DNA of 21,936 bases from a virus. Every line of letters starts with the position of its first letter. Position 1 is the stretch's first letter. The notes beneath the pieces were generated by a model. The model saw nothing but the letters and a program-made list of their open reading frames with translations, had not been told where the DNA came from and did not search any database. Shown piece after piece: positions 7,901 to 15,785 of this stretch. The stretch spans positions 1 to 21,936 of IMG/VR virus record IMGVR_UViG_3300020442_000155; one strand, 5' to 3'. The translations under genes and the position numbers were made by a program.

Positions 7901-8030
7901 TGCTTTCGGGTACAACTATCTTGTTGCCCATGCGTTCTATTTTTTCGGGGAGATCACCCCCATATATTCTTGTTTCTGAAGGTTGACCGAACTTGTTTAG
8001 AATATCAAAGACAAACTCAAATTTACTCAT
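4974..8030 (-). CDS. Large internal virion (DNA-ejection) protein, about 1018 aa
   Basis: The last and largest of the internal virion proteins, in the position of T7 gp16. Only low-level features are visible. There is a helical charged N-terminal third. A segment MYINALLSSPVTHSVNVAGN lies near residue 300-320, of a type I associate with large phage virion or polyvalent proteins. RLPGRFLAMEDEYFKVMIKR lies at ~450-470 and VPFYKTPTNIIKEI at ~574-587. Hydrophobic stretches occur near 617-635 and 686-697. I see no lysozyme or transglycosylase motif. I chose the ATG at 8030 because AGGAGG lies five bases before it and it gives the 8-base ATGAGTAA overlap with the upstream gene; GTG at 8036 and ATG at 8033 are too close to that site. 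Ejection into the host envelope is inferred from order and size. Confidence 0.85.
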   Translation of the reverse strand: MSKFEFVFDILNKFGQPSETRIYGGDLPEKIERMGNKIVVPESKDSMDEIVNLFAPKKGKEKGMKLGRIGEIFDKNFDALDDQLVNIIGKPGDLLQNLKAMNAELFEEARRGTMTLQDIAKQAGEIGFDKISETLMLRKPGQMLNPAEVFGGLIVLQKLDQELMYGIDKLKGRIGDTQTGDIDPKAFSDKQLLEDYAKIQRLMEMSKTVSAQLGGGVSEGGRVLSVVSKIEQVLDVDFRTIDEKYDGLAQTTIDDIVGQNGRNKIAYELQTLSALNFRQRQSYVQNSPIKKSVDIIMEMYINALLSSPVTHSVNVAGNGVFQVMRVLETGVAGVIGNTRQAIRKGLGMRVDPEDMTMAIEAYAHLHGSLMAQKDAFTLMAKTLITGESGDIQAKFGKIDLERIGIGPKTKFNKDGNVTVQATNNVVEIMEQASRGELGGAFLNTIGVATRLPGRFLAMEDEYFKVMIKRRVQYQEAFRASAIEIQRRVQAGVPLRRTPDMEKPVYNDQGELIKGELSAQEYGTAIYKQVLTNPSKEVRNRMTETALKETFQAPTGDGFARIFGNPAVKFLGVPFYKTPTNIIKEIGDRTLNVFPTARALREGKGREFDEAFAKLVTGWGVMTTMTAFISGYYGDDIIITGTGPGDSRARDILNKGANVPPTSIGIKQDDDSYKFYSFNRFDPLSMLLIAVADYVNYAEYHPDSPLTEKLAKTLTMAVTEYSSAVPFLQGVAEFQNLVFNRFEGADSRESKLLSWLGSRTANVVMNVGGQAETFTSLGAGSALRAVGVDYPFIGSNSLMGTLERLGDPTKSNTLLAPDQITGDRIEDLGSFWKAFYLGLNQSRSRSPFFSKDLPGDVNFWGEELYQLDPNVLKEKGKLGMAFNPFRIQTGKYTPLDRELLRLSISGAGTFAYHGRKLGGYQLLNEEYINHVKTINNIDDNGNMPGDVGYNIKQTLLNKLNAYIQPNTDESRAYFLAKDDEEKYELFQDVLENKRALAKEHIMSSNQRLINLKNADKLAQ

Positions 8031-10743
8031 CATCACCTCCTACGCTTGAGGTGACTTCTCCACTTCCTTTTTTTGCTTTGGCTTTGTTGATTTCACTTGA
8101 GAAGAGTGCCTCAAGTTCTTGCCCATCAATATCGATGTCTGACCCTCTAGGGTCTTTCGCATCTGTTCCGGCTTTTCCACCAAAGTTAATTTTGTAACTG
8201 CCACCAGCTTTATCCTTAGTCCAATCGTTGCCCACAAACTCGGCAACACTCTCTAATATATCTGCCTCTACATCAAAATTCAAGTCATCTGTTATTTTTG
8301 ACAATTCATTGTTAACAAAATCCATAATGTACTCTTTTCCTGCTTTTTGAGATTTTATGACACCCTCTTTTTTTGCATCGATTAGAGTTTGTTTTGTGAT
8401 AACAATGTTGATACCAGCTCGGCCATCTTGCAAAGTGATCGGGTGATACCCTTGTGTAACTAAGCCAAGCTTGTCATCAGACAGCATTCTCCCCATCAAA
8501 TTATCAAGATTATTTTTATCAGAGAGTTCCCCACCTTTTGCAACAATCATAAGACCAAAATTTTGTGGATTTTCTGTTAGAGGTTTTGATTGATTAACAA
8601 GCACTTCAGTTTGATTAAGAAGGTAACCAAGTCGAGAGGCCACCCTCTTTGCCGTATCAAAAGTAACAAGTCCCTCCATCACCGATGAAGGATTAGTGTA
8701 TTGTTTCCAACCGCCTTGACCGTGAACTACTGTGTTGAGTACAGCACCTTCTGACTTGGCAACCATTTCAATTGCTTTTTGCGTTACGATATTGTTTATG
8801 GCTATACGATCAGTTTCATCTAATGCACCATAGTCAGCACCGTATTTATCTGCCCAAGGAGATCCAGCACCGGGATCAACCTCCATAGCTATGCGACTTG
8901 TGTTTCGTGCCATTGCCGTAGCGGTATTACCACCTCGACCACCTTCACCAGTCAGTTTATTTGAAAGAGCCATCCATCCCACTGCTTGCACTTCTTGTGG
9001 CCTCCAATCGTCTTTACCTTGCCACTTTATTGAGTTGAGATGATCGGTAAGCTCTCGCCCAAAGATAGCTCTATTTTCATACATCGGCCCCTTGATACCG
9101 CCCTCCCCAACATCAAGCACAACATTCTTTGGTACTTTATATCCTAATCTTGTGAGGTGATTTACGAGCTTTCTGTCAACAAGACCGGTATCTCTTGCGG
9201 TATGTATATCGACAACAAATGGCATCCCACCACCCGGATCGTCACCCATAATAGACCTTACTGGTTTGCTGTAGCCACTATCAATGAAATCTGAGATCTT
9301 TTGCCCAGCTCCTCCAGTTATTTCTTTACCGTATATTATTGATGAGGCAATCTTATTTGCCTCTGGTAGTCCTTTACCTTTAACGTCTTCAAAAGGTACA
9401 CCTCTTTTAAATTGCTCAAAGATACTCAAAACATTTGTTAAAGCAGTAGAAGGTGTTTCGTTCTGTTGGGCTGACAACCAAGCCTCCCCAAGCTTTCTAA
9501 GCATATCTGGTTCATCACCAGCAACTTTATCAAACTCTTTGAAGACATCATCATACCAGTCTTTTTCTGCCATGATTTCTTCGGGAGTTAGAAGTTTTTC
9601 TGTTCTAGCAATCCAATCATCAAAAGTAATTTTACCAACAACAAAATCCGGTAGGTTCTCATTTGGTGCTTTGATCACTGTCCTCTCGTTTTTTGGCCCT
9701 CCGGGATATGGCGTTCCCTCTGTGGCAAGCTTATCAAGTCTCATTTTGTGGAGGCGTAAATTGTTAGCAGTTTTTTCTTTCTGGAACGGTATGCCTTTTT
9801 GCATTGTCTGTTTTGGGTTTACCATCTCATCAAGAGCTTTGGTGCCTTCCGCGATTATCTTAGGTATATCTGTAGTTCCAAGCGTAGTGCCTCCACGATT
9901 TTTATCTAGAAACTCTCTAGCAGTATCGCCAAGACTTGATATACCGCCTTTGAGTTGTTGCTTGATGCTGTCTAGCTTTGGACTGTTCTTGATATATTTG
10001 TAGAGAGTGCCAACACCTCTTACAGCTTTGTCCAACTGCTCACCAACTACACCGCCAACAAAGAAGTTCTCCGGTGCCTTTTGTAGCTTTTGTATAAACA
10101 CCGATTGATCTTCATCAGACTTCAAGCTCTCTAGTATTGCGGTTGTGATTGGGCTGTCTGGTGACAAGTACTCTATACCCATACTAAGTAACCCTTGTTC
10201 TTCAACCGGAACTGCAATGACCTCTGCGGTGCCATAGCCAAGGACGTTTGCAAGAAATCTATTACCTATACCGGCTGTTTTTGCTACACCTGATATAGCC
10301 CCTCCAGTAACACCAAACTCTCCAAGTGGCTCTCCAATAAATCCACCGCCTATTTCTTGAGCTTTGTTTTTGTATTCAAAAATATCTTGCGTAAAATCGT
10401 TTAGTGATTTGAGGCCGGGAATATTCTCGTTTAGAAAAGGTACAACATTTTCTTCATACCCCGGAAGAAAGGTTTTGTTAAACTCTTTTGCAAAATTGCT
10501 CAGCCCGATAGGAACACCTTTGGCAACTCCTTTGACACCCTCAACCGTGGCACCAACCCCCTTGGCTATGGCACTGCCTACTCCTGATAGACTTACTCCC
10601 GGTGTCATACTTTGCCCAACATCTAGAGCAATCTCTAAGGATGGTTGGTTGATTTGAACCTCACCATTGTTCATGGTGTAAGAGTAGTCCTCATTCATTC
10701 TAAGTTCGTTTGATCTTAAAACTTCTTTTATAAGGTCAGTCAT
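8023..10743 (-). CDS. Large multidomain internal virion protein (906 aa)
   Basis: Three regions are visible. Residues ~45-235 are Gly/Ala/Val-rich and weakly hydrophobic (GVGSAIAKGVGATVEGVKGV; GGAISGVAKTAGIGNRFLAN), suggesting membrane-active helices. Residues ~411-595 form a compact domain with KLGEAWLSAQQNE, MPFVVDIHTARDTG (507-520) and WRPQEVQAVGWMAL (580-593). I recall this pattern from unnamed domains in phage virion proteins; its activity is unknown to me. Residues ~605-790 continue with ARNTSRIAMEVDPGAG, VVHGQGGWKQYTNPSSV and ASRLGYLLNQTEVLV. The C-terminus is acidic and low-complexity. It overlaps the upstream gene by ATGACTGA and follows a G-rich Shine-Dalgarno. By position it belongs with the T7 gp15/gp16-type core proteins, but it is not recognisably homologous to them by eye. 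Confidence 0.84.
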   Translation of the reverse strand: MTDLIKEVLRSNELRMNEDYSYTMNNGEVQINQPSLEIALDVGQSMTPGVSLSGVGSAIAKGVGATVEGVKGVAKGVPIGLSNFAKEFNKTFLPGYEENVVPFLNENIPGLKSLNDFTQDIFEYKNKAQEIGGGFIGEPLGEFGVTGGAISGVAKTAGIGNRFLANVLGYGTAEVIAVPVEEQGLLSMGIEYLSPDSPITTAILESLKSDEDQSVFIQKLQKAPENFFVGGVVGEQLDKAVRGVGTLYKYIKNSPKLDSIKQQLKGGISSLGDTAREFLDKNRGGTTLGTTDIPKIIAEGTKALDEMVNPKQTMQKGIPFQKEKTANNLRLHKMRLDKLATEGTPYPGGPKNERTVIKAPNENLPDFVVGKITFDDWIARTEKLLTPEEIMAEKDWYDDVFKEFDKVAGDEPDMLRKLGEAWLSAQQNETPSTALTNVLSIFEQFKRGVPFEDVKGKGLPEANKIASSIIYGKEITGGAGQKISDFIDSGYSKPVRSIMGDDPGGGMPFVVDIHTARDTGLVDRKLVNHLTRLGYKVPKNVVLDVGEGGIKGPMYENRAIFGRELTDHLNSIKWQGKDDWRPQEVQAVGWMALSNKLTGEGGRGGNTATAMARNTSRIAMEVDPGAGSPWADKYGADYGALDETDRIAINNIVTQKAIEMVAKSEGAVLNTVVHGQGGWKQYTNPSSVMEGLVTFDTAKRVASRLGYLLNQTEVLVNQSKPLTENPQNFGLMIVAKGGELSDKNNLDNLMGRMLSDDKLGLVTQGYHPITLQDGRAGINIVITKQTLIDAKKEGVIKSQKAGKEYIMDFVNNELSKITDDLNFDVEADILESVAEFVGNDWTKDKAGGSYKINFGGKAGTDAKDPRGSDIDIDGQELEALFSSEINKAKAKKGSGEVTSSVGGDDE
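8036..8041 (-). promoter_or_regulatory. Ribosome binding site AGGAGG deciding the start of the 1018-aa virion gene
   Basis: A full AGGAGG is followed by TG, ATG, ATG, AGT. The second ATG (8030) has five-base spacing; the first ATG and the overlapping GTG are too close to the site. Confidence 0.75.
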
Positions 10744-12565
10744 CAGTCAACCCCCCTAGTTGTTCTCTTGTATTCTGGATGACGGTATCTATTGTTTCTG
10801 TGTTGAAGTTTAAAAGTTTTAAGTTTCTATCGTTTGTCCTATTAGCCTCTAAGACTTGTATAAAAAAGTTTCCAAAATCCACTAAGTTATCAAGGTCTGG
10901 AATATTGTCTGGGTTTAGACCAAATAACTCTTGTGTTCTTTCGTTTTGTAGTTTGATAAAATAGCCTCTCATAACATTTTTAAACAGGGTGGTTTGCTCT
11001 GCTTTGAGAGCTGTCTTGAGGTTTTCATCTACGTTTTTAGTAAGTGTTTCTGCTAGTTGAACAAGGTTGACCGGTGTGTTTGTGTCGATTGCGTTGTTTC
11101 TTGCCTTTATAAGTTTATCTTTTACATCCAGAAACGCTTGCTCTTTGAGCTTTGTAGTTTTATCAAGAGCTTTGATCTTAATGTCCGTAGCATTGAATTT
11201 AAGATTTTTTGCAACTGTTGCCATCGCTGAGGTAAATTCAGTACTTGTTTTTGCGTCAGCTATTTTGTCTAGATCTCTAAATGTTGCAACACTTATTTTT
11301 TTTCTTGTCACAAGATCGTTTAATATCTCATAGGTCACGGTATCTGTGTCGGCAAGCACATCACGCATCACTTCATCTCCCAGATCATCATCAAGGCGAA
11401 CACCTCCCTGAGCTGAATTAAGTGTCTCTCTAAGTTTATTGCCCTCGTCAGTGTCTAAAGCAAGCATAGCTCTAATGGCACTTTCTGCCCCTTCGTAGTC
11501 TATAAGCCCATCATTAGCAAACATTGCTTTTGAAAAAAGGTTTTTTGTAGCCTCTATGCTTTTACTTCTTGTATTCTCTGTAAGCTGTTCATTGTACGTT
11601 GTTTCGGCTCGTTTTGATCTAAGTACCGCTAGCATATCATCAGATATTTTTTTTCTGACTTTACTGTCACTGACCCTCAACCTCAAAAGATTGTTTAAGT
11701 TTTCATCGGATGTCGTTGCATTTTGGATCTTCAGTATTTCTGAATAAGCATTACCGCCAGCATTATTAACTAACTCAAACGCTTTGTCTGTTATGAAAGA
11801 AACTAGCATCTCATCGAAAGAGGTTTCAAATTTTTTTCTCTGGTCTTTTTTCAAACCGTAGGTTGGCTCTGATATTTTGTTTATCCATTTTTCTCTTTGA
11901 GCATCAACACTAAATTGATTGACACTGTTGTTAACGACTAGGCCGTGTATTTTACCTTTTTCTAAATCTAACTGTGTAAGCAGAGCAACTATTGAACTAG
12001 CCTGTACATTCGATGCAGTAGACTTAGCATGAGCTGATCGATACTGATCAAAAACTCTTGCACCGCTAAGCTCTAACTGAGCAGATATTTTTTGGGCAAG
12101 AACCGGGGCTGATGGCGAAAGAGCGTTTACAAAACCAAGTATACTTGCATCTATCTGATTTCTTAGGACTGTTGGGTTAGTAAAGTTTGTCTCTGCTTGA
12201 AACACAAGATCGTTTATTGTTTTTGTAGCCTCTACTATCGTTTCATTTTCTAACACAGTTAGTGCCGACTGCCGTGCTGAGTTGCCAAAGACCGTGTTTC
12301 CAAAAGCAGGAATATCAAATATATCTCTGTTTTCTTTGTTGGCTTGCCGTAACTTTTCAAGAGACATATTCTCGATGCCAAACCTCTGACCTTCTATCTT
12401 TGCTTGTTCCTCAGCTCGTTTGATAAAAAAATTAGACATACGATCCAAAGACTGAGATAGAACAGTCATAGTTCTAGATGCCTCCTGAGCCTCTGCCCCC
12501 TGTGGTAAGTTGAGTTGGTTTAGCCCTTGGCCTACTGATTGATATGGTCGAAATGTTGGTGCCAT
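10736..12565 (-). CDS. Internal virion protein, gp15-like position (609 aa)
   Basis: An almost wholly helical, charged protein (for example KRAEEQAKIEGQRFGIENMS near residues 49-68). It begins MAPTFRPYQSVGQGLNQLNL, a Pro/Gln-rich head followed by long helices. No enzyme motif or membrane segment is visible. Length and position, after the gp14-like gene and before two larger ejection proteins, match the T7 gp15 slot, where the protein lies in the internal core and is ejected to build the periplasmic tube. That function is inferred from synteny. The start forms TAATG with the preceding stop; the Shine-Dalgarno is weak, which fits coupled translation. Confidence 0.8.
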   Translation of the reverse strand: MAPTFRPYQSVGQGLNQLNLPQGAEAQEASRTMTVLSQSLDRMSNFFIKRAEEQAKIEGQRFGIENMSLEKLRQANKENRDIFDIPAFGNTVFGNSARQSALTVLENETIVEATKTINDLVFQAETNFTNPTVLRNQIDASILGFVNALSPSAPVLAQKISAQLELSGARVFDQYRSAHAKSTASNVQASSIVALLTQLDLEKGKIHGLVVNNSVNQFSVDAQREKWINKISEPTYGLKKDQRKKFETSFDEMLVSFITDKAFELVNNAGGNAYSEILKIQNATTSDENLNNLLRLRVSDSKVRKKISDDMLAVLRSKRAETTYNEQLTENTRSKSIEATKNLFSKAMFANDGLIDYEGAESAIRAMLALDTDEGNKLRETLNSAQGGVRLDDDLGDEVMRDVLADTDTVTYEILNDLVTRKKISVATFRDLDKIADAKTSTEFTSAMATVAKNLKFNATDIKIKALDKTTKLKEQAFLDVKDKLIKARNNAIDTNTPVNLVQLAETLTKNVDENLKTALKAEQTTLFKNVMRGYFIKLQNERTQELFGLNPDNIPDLDNLVDFGNFFIQVLEANRTNDRNLKLLNFNTETIDTVIQNTREQLGGLTDD

Positions 12566-13089
12566 TAGTAAGGTACATTCCCTGCTTGTGAAAGACCCGG
12601 ACTTCCTATGCTCATTGCGTTAGTAAACGCTCCGGCTAAGGTGGAGAATGCCCCTATTTGACCTTGCAGTCTAGCTTGGTCTCCTGCTCCTCTAAGGTCA
12701 CTGGCTCTCATGTCGGCTGTCATCAAGGCCATCGATGCGTTAAAAGCAGTATCTGAAAAGTCTTCTGATGCTGGTCTTCTTACAAGAAATACTTCCCTGT
12801 CTCTTACTGTACCACTCCTTAATGTTAGTCCTTGTCTCCCGGCCCCAGCTATGATTGATGCCAGACTTGCATTGGTGCGTTTCAAGACTTCTACACCTTT
12901 TTTCTTTGCGTTGACCGCCTCAACTCTTCCCCTGAGTTGCTCGTTTCTAGCTCGTTGCTCATAAGCCTCTTTTGCTTTTTCTCCGGCTGAAAGCTGTGCC
13001 ATAGCCGACATTGCTGACAATGCCGTGGAGGCCACTGTCATTGCTGTTGATCCTCCTATTGCTGATAGTGCTGGTACTACAAATGCCAT
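12565..13089 (-). CDS. Internal virion protein, gp14-like (174 aa)
   Basis: Starts MAFVVPALSAIGGSTAMTVA with an Ala/Ser-rich hydrophobic N-terminal segment (residues ~3-33). A charged helix follows (GEKAKEAYEQRARNEQLRGR), then a small-residue region, GAGRQGLTLRSGTVRD. T7 gp14-type ejection proteins share the hydrophobic N-terminus, the helical middle containing 'ARNEQLRGR'-like stretches and the position directly after tail tubular protein B. They are thought to insert in the outer membrane during DNA entry. The start is two bases after the preceding stop, with GGAG embedded in the end of that gene. Length (174 aa) is close to T7 gp14 (196 aa). Confidence 0.82.
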   Translation of the reverse strand: MAFVVPALSAIGGSTAMTVASTALSAMSAMAQLSAGEKAKEAYEQRARNEQLRGRVEAVNAKKKGVEVLKRTNASLASIIAGAGRQGLTLRSGTVRDREVFLVRRPASEDFSDTAFNASMALMTADMRASDLRGAGDQARLQGQIGAFSTLAGAFTNAMSIGSPGLSQAGNVPY

Positions 13090-13091
13090 AA

Positions 13092-15125
13092 TTATGCTCC
13101 TGTCGAAAGTTTGTACTCTACTGCCAATACTGTAGCAAATAGAGGTTTGGTCATGGTAAAAGTAATCTGGGCCTCACTGGTGTAACCAAGTAAAGGAGAC
13201 ATTCGTTTTCTCCCGGTGAAGGTTGCGATTGCTGTATCTAGTGTGTGTGGAAATTCTCTGAACGGTATCTCATTCCCATTGATGGCGAGGTTCTGTGTCC
13301 TGTCTAATATTGGCGATACCTCTAGTATTCTTTTTTTTCGGCTGGTGACAACTCCGCTGGCTAGCCGTGGCTCTACCGGCATGGTCTTGACCTCGACATC
13401 GTAAGGTAGACCTACCTCAACATATGTCGTTGGAACAGCATCTAATGTTATTTGACCAGAGGAGACAGTCTTATTTGTAAGAACAAAGTCATCACGAATG
13501 ACGTTGACTTCCTTAGCCTCTAGATGGGAAAGGCTCCCGGCAGTGGTGTTGGTTGGCTTTGCTTGATCCGGGGCGGTTGCTCCAGAAAAATACTGAATGT
13601 TTGCATCAGTTGTACGGTCATCATCAAAGCACTCAAGATAATGCTTGGTGGCTGAGTTGACTGTCCGTTTGACTATGACGTATATATCTTCGATATCAAC
13701 AGCAACATCCTCAAATGTTCCGTCTGTAATAAACTCTGATGGGGCTATGACATTCTGTGGTTTGAGTATTGAGTAGACACACATAGATCCATCAGTACCG
13801 TTTGTAATCATAAGAAGGTCACCGTCATCAGTAGACGTTGCCACCCGGAGAGCCATCTTCTGTGGGTTCTTCAACAAATGGGAGGAAAGAAGAGATACAT
13901 TGTCTGAATTATAATTTAGGTCTGTATCGCTAAATATAAGCTCTCTGAGGGCTTTACCGGACTTTTGAATGTAAAGGGTGCCGGTTTCCGCTGACACAGG
14001 CTTGATGCCCTCTTTTGAGCCTCTCCGGGTAGCAACCTTAATTACGATGTTAGATGGTGTGATTGGATCGAGTGTTGACTGTGGTATAAAGAACTCAGCC
14101 GATGACGTAAAGATTTGTAAGTCTCGGCCAGAGCGGATAGCATTGATAGCATTCAGACTATCGCTGGATATCGTTACGAACAACGCATCATCATCCAAAG
14201 CCTCGTCTGTTTTAAAATTAAAGAAGTCAGCCACCTTTGATCCAAATAGTGTGTTAGGCATGGACTTTGACCCACCAAAGAACAATCGTCCTTCGTGAAA
14301 GGTACAAGTCCTAGGAAAGCCTCTTGTGCTGGAGAAGACAGCCTCGTACCCTGTCTCAAGTTCCCATGATCCAGATGCTATTGCAACCGATGCCTCAAAG
14401 AAGGGTATCTCTACAACTGTCTTAACAACGGTCGAACTTTCAAACTCTATAATCCTTGCACGACCAAAACCATTTAGGACATTGATATATTGATTGACGT
14501 TGCCAGAGGAGAATATACCGGAAGAGGCAGTTATCTTTACTGTACCATCAACAGCATCCGGTGTAATGGTTGCACTTGGGTTGGAGGTTGCAAGAGTAAA
14601 CGCATGGAAGGGAGAGGTCAGAGATATTGTACTCTCTGTCCAAGTTGAATTAGTGCCACCTCTTACAATCTTTCTTGGAGCTAGGTCTTCTTGTACGAGT
14701 ATCAATGTATCAGCCGATTGTGTAAATGATAGCTTAGAGAGGTCTATATCGCCAAGGTTGATAGCAAGATAGTCATTGCCTGAGCTATTGATATTTGAGA
14801 TCAAGACCTTGTTTGCATAAACAAACATTCTTGTCTCTGACGCTGACTGCTTGACAAAAACCAACATGAAACTCTGATCATTACTAAATTCAAACGGTAT
14901 TAGCCTCATGCCATTCTGAGCATTGAATGACCCACCAAGGTGACTACTGAGGTCTTGTAGAAAGGCTAGACCCGGTCTTCTCTCAAAGCCCCCCTGTGGC
15001 ATGACCGTTACATTCTTGGCTCTATCGAGAGCAGAAGGATACTGGTTGAGGTCTACCCGGCCTTTGACTAAAGGATCAAGCTCACCAACTGTGAAGTTTG
15101 ATTGATAGACTGTTACCCGGCTCAT
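13092..15125 (-). CDS. Tail tubular protein B (nozzle), T7 gp12-like
   Basis: A 677-aa protein beginning MSRVTVYQSNFTVGELDPLV followed by KGRVDLNQYPSALDRAKNVT and VMPQGGFERRPG. This 'NFTxGExxPxxxGRxDLxxY...NxxVxPQGGxxRRPG' start is the hallmark of podovirus tail tubular protein B, the nozzle that closes the tail. Beta-rich segments fill the rest, including RTCTFHEGRLFFGGSKSMPN near residues 270-290, a conserved stretch of the family. Length is in the normal range (T7 gp12 is 794 aa). It overlaps tail tubular A by ATGA, as is usual for this stoichiometrically linked pair. Identification is from family knowledge of the N-terminal signature plus synteny. Confidence 0.94.
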   Translation of the reverse strand: MSRVTVYQSNFTVGELDPLVKGRVDLNQYPSALDRAKNVTVMPQGGFERRPGLAFLQDLSSHLGGSFNAQNGMRLIPFEFSNDQSFMLVFVKQSASETRMFVYANKVLISNINSSGNDYLAINLGDIDLSKLSFTQSADTLILVQEDLAPRKIVRGGTNSTWTESTISLTSPFHAFTLATSNPSATITPDAVDGTVKITASSGIFSSGNVNQYINVLNGFGRARIIEFESSTVVKTVVEIPFFEASVAIASGSWELETGYEAVFSSTRGFPRTCTFHEGRLFFGGSKSMPNTLFGSKVADFFNFKTDEALDDDALFVTISSDSLNAINAIRSGRDLQIFTSSAEFFIPQSTLDPITPSNIVIKVATRRGSKEGIKPVSAETGTLYIQKSGKALRELIFSDTDLNYNSDNVSLLSSHLLKNPQKMALRVATSTDDGDLLMITNGTDGSMCVYSILKPQNVIAPSEFITDGTFEDVAVDIEDIYVIVKRTVNSATKHYLECFDDDRTTDANIQYFSGATAPDQAKPTNTTAGSLSHLEAKEVNVIRDDFVLTNKTVSSGQITLDAVPTTYVEVGLPYDVEVKTMPVEPRLASGVVTSRKKRILEVSPILDRTQNLAINGNEIPFREFPHTLDTAIATFTGRKRMSPLLGYTSEAQITFTMTKPLFATVLAVEYKLSTGA

Positions 15126-15736
15126 CTGACATCTACCAGCACATAATCAGCAAGAACTTGAGAAGACTGACCAGAACCATCAATTACGGTTGCCTGTCGA
15201 AAGTATCCGCCTCTCAAACTTTCAAGAGGAGTTCCAAGAGCAACATTCTTCCAATATTCTGACTTTGTTGTTTGATCGGTTACCGGCTCGGCTAGATGCC
15301 ATGCCATTTGATAGATAAGCAACTGCACAAAGTATGCCGGCATTGCTGGCTCATCAACATCTCTTTGATAGTCTATGTAGATAGTTTGCTCTTGAGAGAG
15401 CAGTTCAGCACCTTGGATCTCATAGTCTGTGAGGTTTGGTGCATTCGTATTGTTTGATGTAAATACTTTTCTAGGAACACCATTGACCATGTCAGACGGA
15501 AGAGCATACGCATACTTCCAAAAAGACAAAGGAGTGGACGCTGACTGAGCTAACTGTGTTTTAGTAAGAGAGAAGCTCCAAGGATACATCCCAAGAGTTT
15601 GAGCTTTGACCTTTGGATAAAGAACCCCGGCTATCGATGCCGGGGCAGTTCCATCGGAAAAGGAGGATATACTCGTTGATCCGAGCAGTAATAGGGCTTG
15701 AGAACAAATAGATACGTCTGTGTCTGTGCTTGCCAT
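15122..15736 (-). CDS. Tail tubular protein A (head-tail adaptor), T7 gp11-like
   Basis: A 204-aa protein with ICSQALLLLGSTSISSFSDG at the N-terminus, LYPKVKAQTLGMYPWSFSLT (residues ~38-57), WKYAYALPSDMVNGV and YQMAWHLAEPVTDQT. These are the classic blocks of gp11-type proteins: a helix pair, 'WxFA(Y)xLP', and a helical C-terminal part that docks on the portal. Length is as expected (T7 gp11 is 196 aa). The start is set by AAAAGGGG five bases before the ATG. That site lies in a small hairpin, with a stronger hairpin just upstream, so initiation or read-through may be tuned here. Its stop overlaps tail tubular B as ATGA. Confidence 0.93.
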   Translation of the reverse strand: MASTDTDVSICSQALLLLGSTSISSFSDGTAPASIAGVLYPKVKAQTLGMYPWSFSLTKTQLAQSASTPLSFWKYAYALPSDMVNGVPRKVFTSNNTNAPNLTDYEIQGAELLSQEQTIYIDYQRDVDEPAMPAYFVQLLIYQMAWHLAEPVTDQTTKSEYWKNVALGTPLESLRGGYFRQATVIDGSGQSSQVLADYVLVDVR

Positions 15737-15737
15737 T

Positions 15738-15755
15738 CAAACCCCTTTTGGTTTG
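15738..15755 (-). promoter_or_regulatory. Small hairpin over the ribosome binding site of tail tubular A
   Basis: On the minus strand CAAACC pairs with GGTTTG around a 6-base loop AAAAGG. The Shine-Dalgarno AAAAGGGG of the tail tubular A gene is partly in the loop and partly in the 3' arm. It could lower initiation until a ribosome or polymerase opens it. The stem is short (6 bp) and may be fortuitous. Confidence 0.4.
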
Positions 15756-15778
15756 GGAGGCAGTCGGAACTACCCCCC
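15755..15778 (-). terminator. Strong hairpin between head and tail genes (terminator/processing element)
   Basis: Minus strand: GGGGGGTAGT, loop TCCG, ACTGCCTCCC. The ten stem positions pair fully when G-U pairs are allowed, and the loop fits the UNCG class of very stable tetraloops. The wobble pairs are only valid on the minus-strand RNA, which argues that the structure acts in the sense transcript. There is no U-run after the stem, so it is not a textbook intrinsic terminator. In T7 the late terminator lies at the equivalent place, between the capsid and gp11 genes. It could attenuate, mark RNase III processing or protect the capsid mRNA. Confidence 0.55.
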
Positions 15779-15785
15779 AAGAATA

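Noticed and set aside
9284-10003. 239-codon open frame on the plus strand
   Set aside because: It lies antisense within the 906-aa virion gene, has no Shine-Dalgarno or neighbours on that strand, and its Ser/Phe/Leu-rich composition is what an antisense frame of an AT-moderate gene gives.
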